Shown: positions 28,242 through 36,778 of the stretch, piece by piece
How positions within the stretch are numbered: the stretch's first letter is position 1
How the letters are laid out: each line of letters begins with the position of its first letter
NCBI RefSeq assembly: GCF_900168165.1
Contig: NZ_FUYV01000005.1
Location: 62,001 to 126,000 of the forward strand
Source of the DNA: Alkalitalea saponilacus
GTDB lineage: Bacteria > Bacteroidota > Bacteroidia > Bacteroidales > Marinilabiliaceae
Length of the DNA: 64,000 nt
Reading direction: 5' to 3'
Made by a program: the position numbers and the translations under genes
The notes under the pieces: generated by a model
The model's input: the letters and a program-made list of their open reading frames with translations, nothing else
Databases searched by the model: none
Told to the model about the DNA's origin: nothing

Positions 28242-28673
28242 TCAGGGATGGATATGTACGATGTCCACTCCTGCTCTCTTTAATAATTGAATTCCGTCAT
28301 CCACCCGATAATTCTCAGAAAAAACAACCCTGACAATACCAGCCTGTATGATCAGCTTGGCACACTCAATACACGGCGAAGATGTAACATATAGAGTTGC
28401 TCCCTGGGAGCTGTTACCGCTTCTTGCCACTTTTGTAATGGCATTGGCTTCGGCATGCAATACATATGGTTTGGTTACATTTTTATCGTCTTCACATTCG
28501 TTTTCGAAACCCGATGGCGTACCATTATATCCGTCACTGATGATCATTTTCTCTTTTACCAACAATGCGCCCACCTGGCGACGTTTGCAATATGAGTTTT
28601 GAGCCCATATGGCCGCCATGGCCAGGTATCTTTTATCAAGAAGCAATTGTTTGGCGTCTGCACCCTTCTCCAT
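28242..28673 (-). CDS. Deoxycytidylate deaminase family protein
   Basis: 143 aa; converts dCMP to dUMP in thymidylate supply. The zinc site is complete: HAEANAITKVARSG (His and catalytic Glu) and SSPCIECAKLIIQAG (two Cys). An additional Cys-rich stretch near the start (NSYCKRRQVGALLVKE) is the family's usual N-terminal region, as is NGTPSGFENECED. It is the first gene of a likely operon with the S41 protease and is divergent from the YidE-type transporter. The closest well-known relative is ComEB; no competence role is implied. Confidence 0.93.
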   Translation of the reverse strand: MEKGADAKQLLLDKRYLAMAAIWAQNSYCKRRQVGALLVKEKMIISDGYNGTPSGFENECEDDKNVTKPYVLHAEANAITKVARSGNSSQGATLYVTSSPCIECAKLIIQAGIVRVVFSENYRVDDGIQLLKRAGVDIVHIHP

Positions 28674-28778
28674 CGAGTATAAAGGTTAAAATTTACACAA
28701 ATAACATACCAACAACAAAAATAACCATTAAAAATGGTAAAGTTAGATAAATCAAGTTACAAATTACCAATTATCTCT

Positions 28779-28786
28779 TAACTTTG
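28779..28786 (+). promoter_or_regulatory. Candidate -7 promoter element (TAACTTTG) of the YidE-type transporter gene
   Basis: Fits TAnnTTTG; about 27 bp before the ATG at 28813. No clear -33 element. Confidence 0.5.
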
Positions 28787-28812
28787 CACCGCTTCAAAAA
28801 TGCATACGTCCT

Positions 28813-30408
28813 ATGGAACTGTTATCACAACCCTATTTCATCCTTTTTTTAATCATATGTATAGGATTTGTCATCGGCAACATCAAAATTGCCGGTATTT
28901 CACTTGATATTTCAGCCATTATTTTCGTGGCTATCTTTTTTGGCCATCACGGGCTGGAAATTCCCCCAATTATAGGCCAGTTGGGTCTTGTCCTGTTTAT
29001 ATATACCATTGGCATGCAGGCGGGACCTGGGTTTTTTGATTCGTTCAGGAAACAGGGAAGAACACTTGTAGTTTTGACCAGTATTGTTATCCTGTCGGCC
29101 TCTCTCATTACTTTTATTGCATGGTACTGGACCGGCATTGACATGGCTGTGGCCATTGGACTATTAACAGGAGCCCTTTCGAGTTCTCCAGGTTTAGCAG
29201 CTGCAACGGATGCCATTGATTCTCCGCTGGTTTCCATAGGCTACGGTGTAGCCTACCCATTTGGAGTCATCGGGGTGATCTTGTTTATTAAACTTTATCC
29301 GAAACTTGTAAAGGCCGATATAAAAGCGGCCGAAGAGGAGTTTGAGAAAGAGAGTCATTTTGAGTTTCCGGAAATAAAGAATCGCATCTTTAGAGTTGAG
29401 AATGAGGCGATCATAGACCGAACCATTTCCGATCTTAAAGTTCGGTCCATGACCAATGCGGTCATTTCCCGCATTCAACATGGAGAAGAAACCATGATGC
29501 CTTCTCCCGATGTAAAACTACAAAAGGGCGATCTTATAAAAGCTGTTGGAACCGAAGATGCTCTTAAAAAGATAGAGCTGCTGATTGGGCATGCCACCAA
29601 TGAAGACATCCCCCTGCACAAATCCTATGAAGTACAGTCGGTTTTGGTCACCAACAAAAGCGTTATCAATCAAACTTTAGGTGCATTCAACTTATGGTCA
29701 AGCTATCAGGCAACAGTTACCAGGGTTCGCCGAAGCGGCATTGATATAACACCTTCCCCATCGCTGCGTTTGCAAATGGGAGATAAATTGATGGTTGCCA
29801 GCAGCCATGATAACATGCAACAGGTTTTCCGAATTTTCGGAAACAATGACAAAAAGCTTTCTGATACAGATTTCTTCCCAGTGGCTTTGGGTATCGTTTT
29901 AGGAATATTGTTGGGAAATCTGACACTATCATTTGGTAATGGCAATGGCTTCGAGTTTAATCCAGGATTAACCGGAGGCGTTTTAGTTGTGGGCATGATA
30001 CTTAGCCGCATTGGACGAACAGGCCCAATCATTTGGAGTATGTCAGGAGCAGCCACCCAATTGCTTCGACAATTGGGATTGATGTTCTTTCTGGTAGAAG
30101 TAGGCACCAAAGCCGGAGCCAATCTGGAGGAGACTTTCACTGCCTATGGATATAATCTGTTCCTGATAGGTGGTCTCATCACCCTGGTTCCGATGATTCT
30201 CGCTGTGATGATTGCAAAATTTTTGAAAAAAATGAATTTTCTTTCGCTTATGGGAACATTAACCGGAGCCATGACCAGTACACCCGGTCTTGCTGCCGTA
30301 GCGCCTATGACCGAAACCAATGCGCCAGCAGTGGCCTATGCAACAGTATATCCCGTAGCCATGGTATTGCTTATTATTTGTGTTCAGATACTGGCTGTTT
30401 TTGGATAG
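28813..30408 (+). CDS. YidE/AspT-type transporter with two RCK_C domains
   Basis: 531 aa with two hydrophobic repeats separated by two soluble regulatory domains. The first half has FVIGNIKIAGISLDISAIIFVAIFFGH and GLLTGALSSSPGLAAATDA, the second LGIVLGILLGNLTL and MGTLTGAMTSTPGLAAVAPM; the repeated T-G-A-L/M-S-S-x-P-G-L motifs are characteristic of the aspartate-alanine exchanger (AspT) family. The central ~200 residues carry two TrkA-C (RCK_C) domains, with KVRSMTNAVISRIQHGEETM the start of one. It probably exchanges an amino acid or organic anion; the substrate is not known. Confidence 0.93.
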   Translation: MELLSQPYFILFLIICIGFVIGNIKIAGISLDISAIIFVAIFFGHHGLEIPPIIGQLGLVLFIYTIGMQAGPGFFDSFRKQGRTLVVLTSIVILSASLITFIAWYWTGIDMAVAIGLLTGALSSSPGLAAATDAIDSPLVSIGYGVAYPFGVIGVILFIKLYPKLVKADIKAAEEEFEKESHFEFPEIKNRIFRVENEAIIDRTISDLKVRSMTNAVISRIQHGEETMMPSPDVKLQKGDLIKAVGTEDALKKIELLIGHATNEDIPLHKSYEVQSVLVTNKSVINQTLGAFNLWSSYQATVTRVRRSGIDITPSPSLRLQMGDKLMVASSHDNMQQVFRIFGNNDKKLSDTDFFPVALGIVLGILLGNLTLSFGNGNGFEFNPGLTGGVLVVGMILSRIGRTGPIIWSMSGAATQLLRQLGLMFFLVEVGTKAGANLEETFTAYGYNLFLIGGLITLVPMILAVMIAKFLKKMNFLSLMGTLTGAMTSTPGLAAVAPMTETNAPAVAYATVYPVAMVLLIICVQILAVFG

Positions 30409-30430
30409 TAATATATCCCCAATTATTTAT

Positions 30431-30478
30431 AAATTTGCATTAGAACTTTTGTAAAAGTTCAAATGCAAATTTTTTTTT
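30431..30478 (+). terminator. Rho-independent terminator after the YidE-type gene
   Basis: A long stem: 11 bp (30431-30441 with 30462-30472), an A/A mismatch, then 8 bp (30443-30450 with 30453-30460) and a 2-nt tip, followed by a T run. Confidence 0.92.
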
Positions 30479-30590
30479 ACTACTTTACCATGCAAAACAC
30501 TCCCTGGCTTCAATATTTTACTTTCAAACGAAGAAAAGGAATGAATTTTGTCGTATTGATTGTCTGTTATTTTATCAAAAACATCATAAA

Positions 30591-32306
30591 ATGAACAAAA
30601 AGCGAGGATTAACAAAAAGAGGATGGTTCATAACCATTCTTTTAAGTGTAATTATTTCTGTTGGATTTATTGCTGCCAACACCGATCGTAGAAATTTTGA
30701 AATTGTCAAAAATCTTGATATCTTCTATACACTCTTCAGAGAACTGAATAGTTTTTATGTAGATGAGATTAATCCGGATGATTTAATTAAAACCTCCATT
30801 GACGGAATGCTTGAATCTCTGGATCCTTACACCACTTTTATTCCCGAGTCGGAGATGGATGATTTTCGTTTTATGACGACTGGTGAATACGCGGGCATTG
30901 GTGCATTGATTACCCGGCGTGGAAATTTTGTTGTTGTATCCGAACCCTACGAAGGATTTCCAGCTCAGGAAGCAGGTTTGCGTGCCGGTGACCGAATTCT
31001 GAAAATCGATGGCGATGATATGAAAGGCAAACAAACTTCAGATGTAAGTGACAGGCTCAAAGGGCCTGCAGGCACTGAGGTCATCGTATTGGTAGAACGG
31101 CCCGGTAAAAGCAGTCCAATCACCATTACCATTACCAGACGATCCATTCAGATTAATCCCGTACCGTATTACGGTATGCTGGATGATAAAACGGGAATTA
31201 TCATTCTAAATAATTTTACCCAGAATTGTAGCCAGGAGGTTGAAAAAGCGCTTAAAGAGTTAAAGAAAAACGAGAATATGAGCCGGCTCATTCTGGATCT
31301 GAGGGGAAATCCCGGAGGATTGATGGATGAAGCAGTAAAAATCGCCAATCTCTTTCTTCCCCGTGGAAGCGAAGTTGTGAGCACCAAAGGAAGAGTGAGT
31401 CAATGGGATAAAACATATCGTGCGCCGCGTCAGCCAATTGATACAGTAATGCCACTTGCAGTATTGATCAATCGGGGTTCGGCATCTGCATCAGAGATTG
31501 TTGCCGGAGCACTTCAGGATCATGACCGCGCATTGGTCATTGGTCAGCGCTCTTTTGGAAAAGGATTGGTGCAAACCACACGCAGCCTGGCCTACAATAG
31601 CAGTCTTAAAGTGACTACCGCCCGATACTATATTCCAAGCGGCAGATCCATCCAAGCAGTTGATTATGCCAACAGAAATGAAGATGGCAGCGTAGGGTTT
31701 ATTCCGGACTCATTAATGAGAGAGTTCTCCACAAGCGGAGGACGCACCGTATTTGACGGAGGAGGTATTTCCCCGGATGTAATCGTAGAAAGAGATCGTT
31801 TTTCAAGCATTTCAATGGCTTTAATTGGACAACAAACCGTGTTTGATTACGCCACCCTGTTTGCTGTTAAAACACCATCTATTGAAAAACCAGGGGTTTT
31901 TCAAATCAGTGATGATATTTACGCTGACTTTATATCCTACGTAACAGGTTTGGAAGATTTCAGATATGAGTCGCAATCTCAGAACCAATTCAGAAAGCTA
32001 AAAGAAACAGCCGAAAGAGAAGGGTATTTTGATGTAAACAAAGAGCTTTTTAGTGCGATGGAAGAGAATCTGCGTCCTGATGTGGCCAGAGATCTGGGGA
32101 CTTTCCGCGAAGAAGTTGAGGAATTTCTGGCCATGGAACTTCTGCGTCGTTTCTATTACCAGAGAGGCGCCATCATTCACAACCTGAAAACCGACAATGA
32201 GGTTGCCAAAGCCAGAGAAATTTTATCAAACCCAGCAAAATACAACGATATGCTGAACGGAACCATTTTAACCCATGCCGGGGATAAAAGAGGTGCGAGA
32301 AACTAG
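30591..32306 (+). CDS. S41 family carboxy-terminal processing protease, second copy
   Basis: 571 aa. It has the same order as the protease at 26.6 kb: a signal anchor (GWFITILLSVIISVGFIAAN), a PDZ domain (TGEYAGIGALITRRGNFVVV; YEGFPAQEAGLRAGDRI), the S41 core with SASASE and FGKGLVQ where Ser299 and Lys324 form the catalytic pair, and a helical C-terminal extension of about 190 residues. Bacteroidota often have two such proteases close together. It is on the other strand from the first, so the two are not one operon. Substrates are unknown. Confidence 0.95.
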   Translation: MNKKRGLTKRGWFITILLSVIISVGFIAANTDRRNFEIVKNLDIFYTLFRELNSFYVDEINPDDLIKTSIDGMLESLDPYTTFIPESEMDDFRFMTTGEYAGIGALITRRGNFVVVSEPYEGFPAQEAGLRAGDRILKIDGDDMKGKQTSDVSDRLKGPAGTEVIVLVERPGKSSPITITITRRSIQINPVPYYGMLDDKTGIIILNNFTQNCSQEVEKALKELKKNENMSRLILDLRGNPGGLMDEAVKIANLFLPRGSEVVSTKGRVSQWDKTYRAPRQPIDTVMPLAVLINRGSASASEIVAGALQDHDRALVIGQRSFGKGLVQTTRSLAYNSSLKVTTARYYIPSGRSIQAVDYANRNEDGSVGFIPDSLMREFSTSGGRTVFDGGGISPDVIVERDRFSSISMALIGQQTVFDYATLFAVKTPSIEKPGVFQISDDIYADFISYVTGLEDFRYESQSQNQFRKLKETAEREGYFDVNKELFSAMEENLRPDVARDLGTFREEVEEFLAMELLRRFYYQRGAIIHNLKTDNEVAKAREILSNPAKYNDMLNGTILTHAGDKRGARN

Positions 32307-32343
32307 AAAAGCTAATTTTAGATTTACTGAAATAATAATTGAT

Positions 32344-32376
32344 AAAGATGTTGCGTTAAAACGTAACATCTTTTTT
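32344..32376 (+). terminator. Rho-independent terminator after the second S41 gene
   Basis: A 14-bp stem with one G-T pair (32344-32357 with 32360-32373), a 2-nt tip, and a T run. Confidence 0.85.
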
Positions 32377-32620
32377 GTTTAAATCAATAGATCATTAGAT
32401 TAATCCACAGAAGGGTTAAAATTTAAACTTAAGAAAGTACCTTACTAATTGTTTGGTAAACAACACAGCCATTCGATTTAGAACTGCTATCTCTCAAGAA
32501 ATCATAAGAGCTTAAGTTATATTAGCATTAAATACTAATAAAAACACTGAACTGCAATTTTAACTGCTAATGATGTGATGAAATCTGCTAAAGATTCACT
32601 ATTTTTAAAAGGAAAATAAT

Positions 32621-32640
32621 ATTGGCTCATTCAAGCCAAT
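32621..32640. promoter_or_regulatory. Inverted repeat upstream of the xpaC-like gene
   Basis: ATTGGCT, six bases, AGCCAAT, ending 30 bp before the first ATG of the TelA/flotillin cassette. It could be an operator; a loose TATAATTTG element follows at 32640-32648. Confidence 0.35.
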
Positions 32641-32670
32641 TATAATTTGCAGATGAACACCCTTTAACCA

Positions 32671-33300
32671 ATGATTAAAACTCAAAACAAAGAAAAAGAA
32701 GTAGCATCCAAAACCATTGTTGGTGGGGGGTTGGCAACCATTATTTTTTTGGCTTTATTCTTTGGCTTTAATCTTTCTATAATTTCCTCCGCCATATTAA
32801 GTACATTTTCCTTTTTTATTGGTTACCATCTGGCCTCAAACAAAGAGTTCAAAAATGCGACAAAGTCTTTTAAAGCCAGAACGAACTATCAAAGTTCTGT
32901 TTTAAATAAGGCTTTCAGGAAGATTCAGATTGTTGAAGAAAAAGTTGTAGATATTGATGATCTTGAAATAAGGTCTACCATAAACAGCTTGGTGACCATT
33001 GGCTATAAAATAATTGATAACATCCGAAATCAGCCAGAAACCTTTCAGGCAGCAAAGATCTTCTTTAATTATTACCTGGATGCCACTATAAAGATTCTGG
33101 ATAAATATATCTCTCTTCAAAACGAAACATTGTATATTTCATCTGTAAGTGATTCTTTAATTAAAACCAAAGAACTCATTAACATCATGGATACTGCGTA
33201 TAAAAAACAACTGGAAAAACTTTATGATAAAGACATTCTTGAATTGGACATTGAATTAAAAGTTCTTGCAAACACAATCAAAATGGAGGGAATAAAATGA
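32671..33300 (+). CDS. XpaC-like membrane protein (5-bromo-4-chloroindolyl phosphate hydrolysis family)
   Basis: 209 aa; two hydrophobic segments near residues 16-35 and 37-57 (IVGGGLATIIFLALFFGF; SAILSTFSFFIGYHLA), then a helical cytoplasmic domain with IRNQPETFQAAKIFFNYYLD and the late ELDIELKVLANTIKMEG, which is the layout of XpaC-family proteins. In Firmicutes xpaC is paired with a telA homologue (yaaN), and here too the next gene is TelA-like with a 4-bp ATGA overlap. The hydrolysis phenotype behind the name is indirect and no active site is visible. The call relies on helix pattern and context, so confidence is moderate. Confidence 0.7.
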   Translation: MIKTQNKEKEVASKTIVGGGLATIIFLALFFGFNLSIISSAILSTFSFFIGYHLASNKEFKNATKSFKARTNYQSSVLNKAFRKIQIVEEKVVDIDDLEIRSTINSLVTIGYKIIDNIRNQPETFQAAKIFFNYYLDATIKILDKYISLQNETLYISSVSDSLIKTKELINIMDTAYKKQLEKLYDKDILELDIELKVLANTIKMEGIK

Positions 33301-34388
33301 CAAGCAATAATCCTGTACCTGCAAAAGACATGCAATTAATAAAACTCGAGAACCTGAAACCTCAGGAACTTGAAAAAGCAACTCAAATAGCATCAACTGT
33401 TGATATAAAAGACTCGCAGTCTGTTATTCAATACGGAATTGGTGCTCAAAACAAGATTTCAGACTTCTCGGATACCATTCTGTCCAGTGTGAAGACGAAA
33501 GATGCCGGTGATATTGGAAACACACTCTCTGAGCTTGGATTAAAAGTTAAAAGCCTGAAAATAGAGAAAATAGGGACAAGCAACCCGTTAGCGAAAATAC
33601 CGCTTATCGGTAATTTTGTCAATTCCATTAAAAGGTTTATAAGCAGATACGAGAAAATAAGCACCCATATTGAAAGAATTTCCAACGAGCTGGACACAGC
33701 TCGCATGCAGCTAATTAAAGACATCACAATGCTTGATGCCCTTTATGAAAAGAATCTGGAATACCTTTTGGATTTAGATCTTTACATTGCAGCTGGCCAA
33801 ATCAAATTACAACAAGTATACGAAAACGAATTACCAGCAATGGAGCTCGCGATAAAAGAATCAAATGACCCTGCTGATGCACAACGTTTTCAGGATTTTA
33901 AACAGATGATACACCGGTTTGAAAAGAAACTACATGACCTGAAGCTCAGTCGTACCATTTCTATTCAGACTGCCCCTCAAATCAGATTGATACAGAATAA
34001 TGATCAACTATTGGTTGAGAAAATTCAGAGCAGCATATTAAATACCATTCCATTATGGAAAAATCAGGTAGTTATTGCATTGAGCATATTCCGTCAACAG
34101 AGCGCCCTTGAACTTCAAAAAACCATTACACAAACAACCAACGAATTGATCTCCAAAAATTCAGAAATGCTCAAAAATAGTTCCATTGAAACTGCACGTG
34201 AAAACGAGAGAGGTATTGTGGAAATTGAAACATTGAAAAAGGTTAATGATGACCTCATTTCTACCATAGAAGAGACCATTGCCATTCAAAAAGAAGGAAA
34301 AACCAAACGCATACAGGCAGAACAGGAACTCGTAAAAATTGAACACGAGCTGAAATCAAAACTTAAGGCTATTAAGAGCCAGTCATGA
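33297..34388 (+). CDS. TelA-like toxic anion resistance protein
   Basis: 363 aa, mainly helical and cytoplasmic. The order of features fits the TelA/YaaN family: PLAKIPLIGNFVNSIKRFISRYE, IERISNELDTARMQLIKDI, MLDALYEKNLEYLLDLDLYI, a segment RTISIQTAPQIRLIQNNDQL and WKNQVVIALSIFRQQSAL, then a long charged helix that ends the protein. Family members were first linked to tellurite resistance; the molecular role is unknown, and envelope stress has been proposed. It overlaps the XpaC-like gene by 4 bp and precedes the NfeD-like gene by 185 bp. Confidence 0.88.
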   Translation: MTSNNPVPAKDMQLIKLENLKPQELEKATQIASTVDIKDSQSVIQYGIGAQNKISDFSDTILSSVKTKDAGDIGNTLSELGLKVKSLKIEKIGTSNPLAKIPLIGNFVNSIKRFISRYEKISTHIERISNELDTARMQLIKDITMLDALYEKNLEYLLDLDLYIAAGQIKLQQVYENELPAMELAIKESNDPADAQRFQDFKQMIHRFEKKLHDLKLSRTISIQTAPQIRLIQNNDQLLVEKIQSSILNTIPLWKNQVVIALSIFRQQSALELQKTITQTTNELISKNSEMLKNSSIETARENERGIVEIETLKKVNDDLISTIEETIAIQKEGKTKRIQAEQELVKIEHELKSKLKAIKSQS

Positions 34389-34573
34389 GAAACTCATGGC
34401 TGAAAAAATTCAAAATAAACATTCTATCTTCTTAGTTAGATTTGAGGATGTTCTTCTGATTACGTATTGTAAAAAGGGAGTCATAAGCAGGTTTGTCATC
34501 ACTCAAAATTAATTATAAATCTAATTATTAATTAGAGACAGATTTTATCTTATTTGTTACTTTAGGTTATATT

Positions 34574-35251
34574 ATGGATCAACTTATTTACTTATATATT
34601 ACAGCCGGAGTATTTGGTGCCGGAGTCATTCTTGTTGATTTTTTCACAAACGCCATTTCATCCTTTCAATCAGGAGAAGATGATGGAAGCTCCTCTGATA
34701 ATGAAAGCAGCTATGATAATGATTCTGAGGGCTCCGACACGCTTGCGGATACTTTGGATGACATGCCTTCCCATCCTTCGGGAAAAAACGGGGAAAAAGG
34801 CTCCATAATAATAGATTATAAAAAACGACACTCAGGTGTCGTTCTTGAATTTATACGTTTGCTAAGAACGTTGGTCTATTTTTGTGCAGGATTTGGTTTA
34901 ACTGGTACCTTTGCCATTCTTACCGGAGAATCTATAGTTTCAAGTTTATTATGGAGTGTTTCAGTGGGTTTTATAACCGTTTTTCTATTCAAATTATTTA
35001 AGCGAATTCAACAAAGGAAACTTGATTCCAGCTTTTCAGATCATGAGCTTATAAATTTAAAAGGTGAAGCATTATTGCCCATCGAAGGAAGTTCGATGGG
35101 TAAAGTTCGGATTTTCTTTGGATCTCTCACGTTGGAACGATATGCCAGAACCATACCAGGCGAAGCCTCCATCAAAAAAGGAGACCCAATTCTCATTTGC
35201 AAATCGGAGCATGATGTGGTTTATGTAAAGAGAATAGAAGAATTAAACTAG
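34574..35251 (+). CDS. NfeD/YqiJ-like membrane protein with an acidic linker
   Basis: 225 aa. A first membrane helix (IYLYITAGVFGAGVILVDFF) is followed by a Ser/Asp/Glu-rich stretch of about 40 residues (about 33-70), two further membrane helices near 92-115 and 118-138, and a C-terminal OB-like domain (~158-222) with LKGEALLPIEGSSMGKVRIF and GEASIKKGDPILICKSEHDV, which matches the NfeD/YqiJ type domain that partners flotillins. Immediately downstream lie two SPFH genes, the usual NfeD-flotillin pairing. The acidic linker is unusual. It probably helps anchor or tune the SPFH assembly. Confidence 0.78.
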   Translation: MDQLIYLYITAGVFGAGVILVDFFTNAISSFQSGEDDGSSSDNESSYDNDSEGSDTLADTLDDMPSHPSGKNGEKGSIIIDYKKRHSGVVLEFIRLLRTLVYFCAGFGLTGTFAILTGESIVSSLLWSVSVGFITVFLFKLFKRIQQRKLDSSFSDHELINLKGEALLPIEGSSMGKVRIFFGSLTLERYARTIPGEASIKKGDPILICKSEHDVVYVKRIEELN

Positions 35252-35446
35252 GCCGAACCCCAATGCACAAATTAGGATTCATCTATGCTACAGACAGATT
35301 GAAATATCATCATTCTTTAAACAGATATTTTGTTCTTGTTGCATTGGGATAAGGGTTTAATCATTCACTATTTAATCTTTATAAATTTATTTTTTAAAAT
35401 TATATACTATTTACTTAATTTTTTACTCTAACTTAAAATTACAATT

Positions 35447-36778
35447 ATGGAAGAATTATTTGACCCTGCCAAAGGAGGAATTTTAGAAGGCATTATCGCC
35501 GTTGTAAGCTTTTTTATTTTACTGGCCATATTAAAAGCATTTATAAAAGTTGCTCCCCCCGACAAACTGCTGGTTATAACCGGACGTAAAAGAAAAGATA
35601 ATGGAAAAACATTTGGCTTCAGTGTTGAAAGGGGCCGAAGCACAGTGATTCCCTATTTTCAAAGTGCACAGTACCTTGATTTACGTGTATTACCTATTAA
35701 TGTACAGGTTGACGGTGTAAACTCTGCAAACGGGATTACCGTTGGAGCAGATGCCACCGCATGTGTATGTATTGATGATGAAAAAGATTCAATGCTCTAT
35801 TCGGCAGTTGAACGCCTGATGGGAAAAGATGTGAATCAACTTCAGGAACAAGTCAGACAAACATTAATAGGGAATTTCAGAGGTGCTCTGAACAAAGCAA
35901 CTCCGCTGGAAGCAATAGGCATGCAGGAGAGCCATCAGGACGAATCCAGCCCGGATCAAAAGAAAAACGAAGGAGAAAGGGCTCAATTTCGAAATGCTCT
36001 GCTTGTGGACATCAATAGTGATCTTTCCAGTTTTGGAATGAAAGTAGTATCGGTTTCACTACAAAAGATTTGGGACAGTTCGAATTACATTGGAAATCTG
36101 GCCCAAAAAACACTAGCTGAAAAAAGGCAAGATGTGGAAATTGAAGAAGCTCGTCTTCGTGCCATCGCTGAAAAATCAGAATCAGATGCAAAACGTCGCA
36201 TAGAAATTGCAAAATCCAAAGCCAATGAACAAATTATAACTGCCAGAGAGAAGGTTGAGCTTTATAAAAAAGAGAGCGAAGCCAGCATTATAAAGGCTGA
36301 GGTTGAAGCCAATAATAACATTGAAGCCGCTCGCAACAAAGGTCTGAAAAGGATTGAAGAGCTTAACACGGATCTGAAAAAGTTAAAAAACCAAACCGAA
36401 ATACTTATTAAAGAAGAGGCCAATAACGAAGCAGCAACAATTCTCAGCCAAGGTGAAAAAGAGTCTGTGAAAATCATTGAAAGTGCGAAAAACAGAATCC
36501 TGAGCCAAAAGATTGAGATCATTTCTAAGTCCAAAGACACTGGCTGTTCTGTACTATTCCTGCAACAACAACTACCGCATCTGTTTGAATCATTTAAAAA
36601 ACACAGCGGCAATTTCTCAGTAGATTCATATATCCTGATGGACAATGAAAAAGGATTTAGCGGTGCAGTAAACCGTGGACCAGAAGCTTTTACCGGATTT
36701 CTGGGAGAATTTGAAAAAGTTACAGGCTTATCAATTAAAAGTTTTTTTGCAACAAAAAATATGGAGGTACAACAATGA
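35447..36778 (+). CDS. Flotillin-like SPFH protein (first copy)
   Basis: 443 aa. One membrane helix near residues 15-35 (GIIAVVSFFILLAILKAFI), an SPFH domain (~36-215; APPDKLLVITGRKRKDNGKT, RSTVIPYFQSAQYLDLRVL, NGITVGADATACVCI) and a long coiled coil rich in Ala, Glu and Lys (~225-350), with a C-terminal LPHLFESFKKHSG part. A charged insert (residues about 160-180; MQESHQDESSPDQKKNEGE) lies within the SPFH domain. Such proteins form scaffolding rings or microdomains on the inner membrane. It overlaps the second copy by 4 bp and thus likely forms a hetero-oligomer with it. Confidence 0.92.
   Translation: MEELFDPAKGGILEGIIAVVSFFILLAILKAFIKVAPPDKLLVITGRKRKDNGKTFGFSVERGRSTVIPYFQSAQYLDLRVLPINVQVDGVNSANGITVGADATACVCIDDEKDSMLYSAVERLMGKDVNQLQEQVRQTLIGNFRGALNKATPLEAIGMQESHQDESSPDQKKNEGERAQFRNALLVDINSDLSSFGMKVVSVSLQKIWDSSNYIGNLAQKTLAEKRQDVEIEEARLRAIAEKSESDAKRRIEIAKSKANEQIITAREKVELYKKESEASIIKAEVEANNNIEAARNKGLKRIEELNTDLKKLKNQTEILIKEEANNEAATILSQGEKESVKIIESAKNRILSQKIEIISKSKDTGCSVLFLQQQLPHLFESFKKHSGNFSVDSYILMDNEKGFSGAVNRGPEAFTGFLGEFEKVTGLSIKSFFATKNMEVQQ

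Noticed and set aside
29706-30140. 144-codon minus-strand frame opposite the YidE-type transporter
   Set aside because: Shadow frame of a clear membrane transporter gene; no independent evidence.
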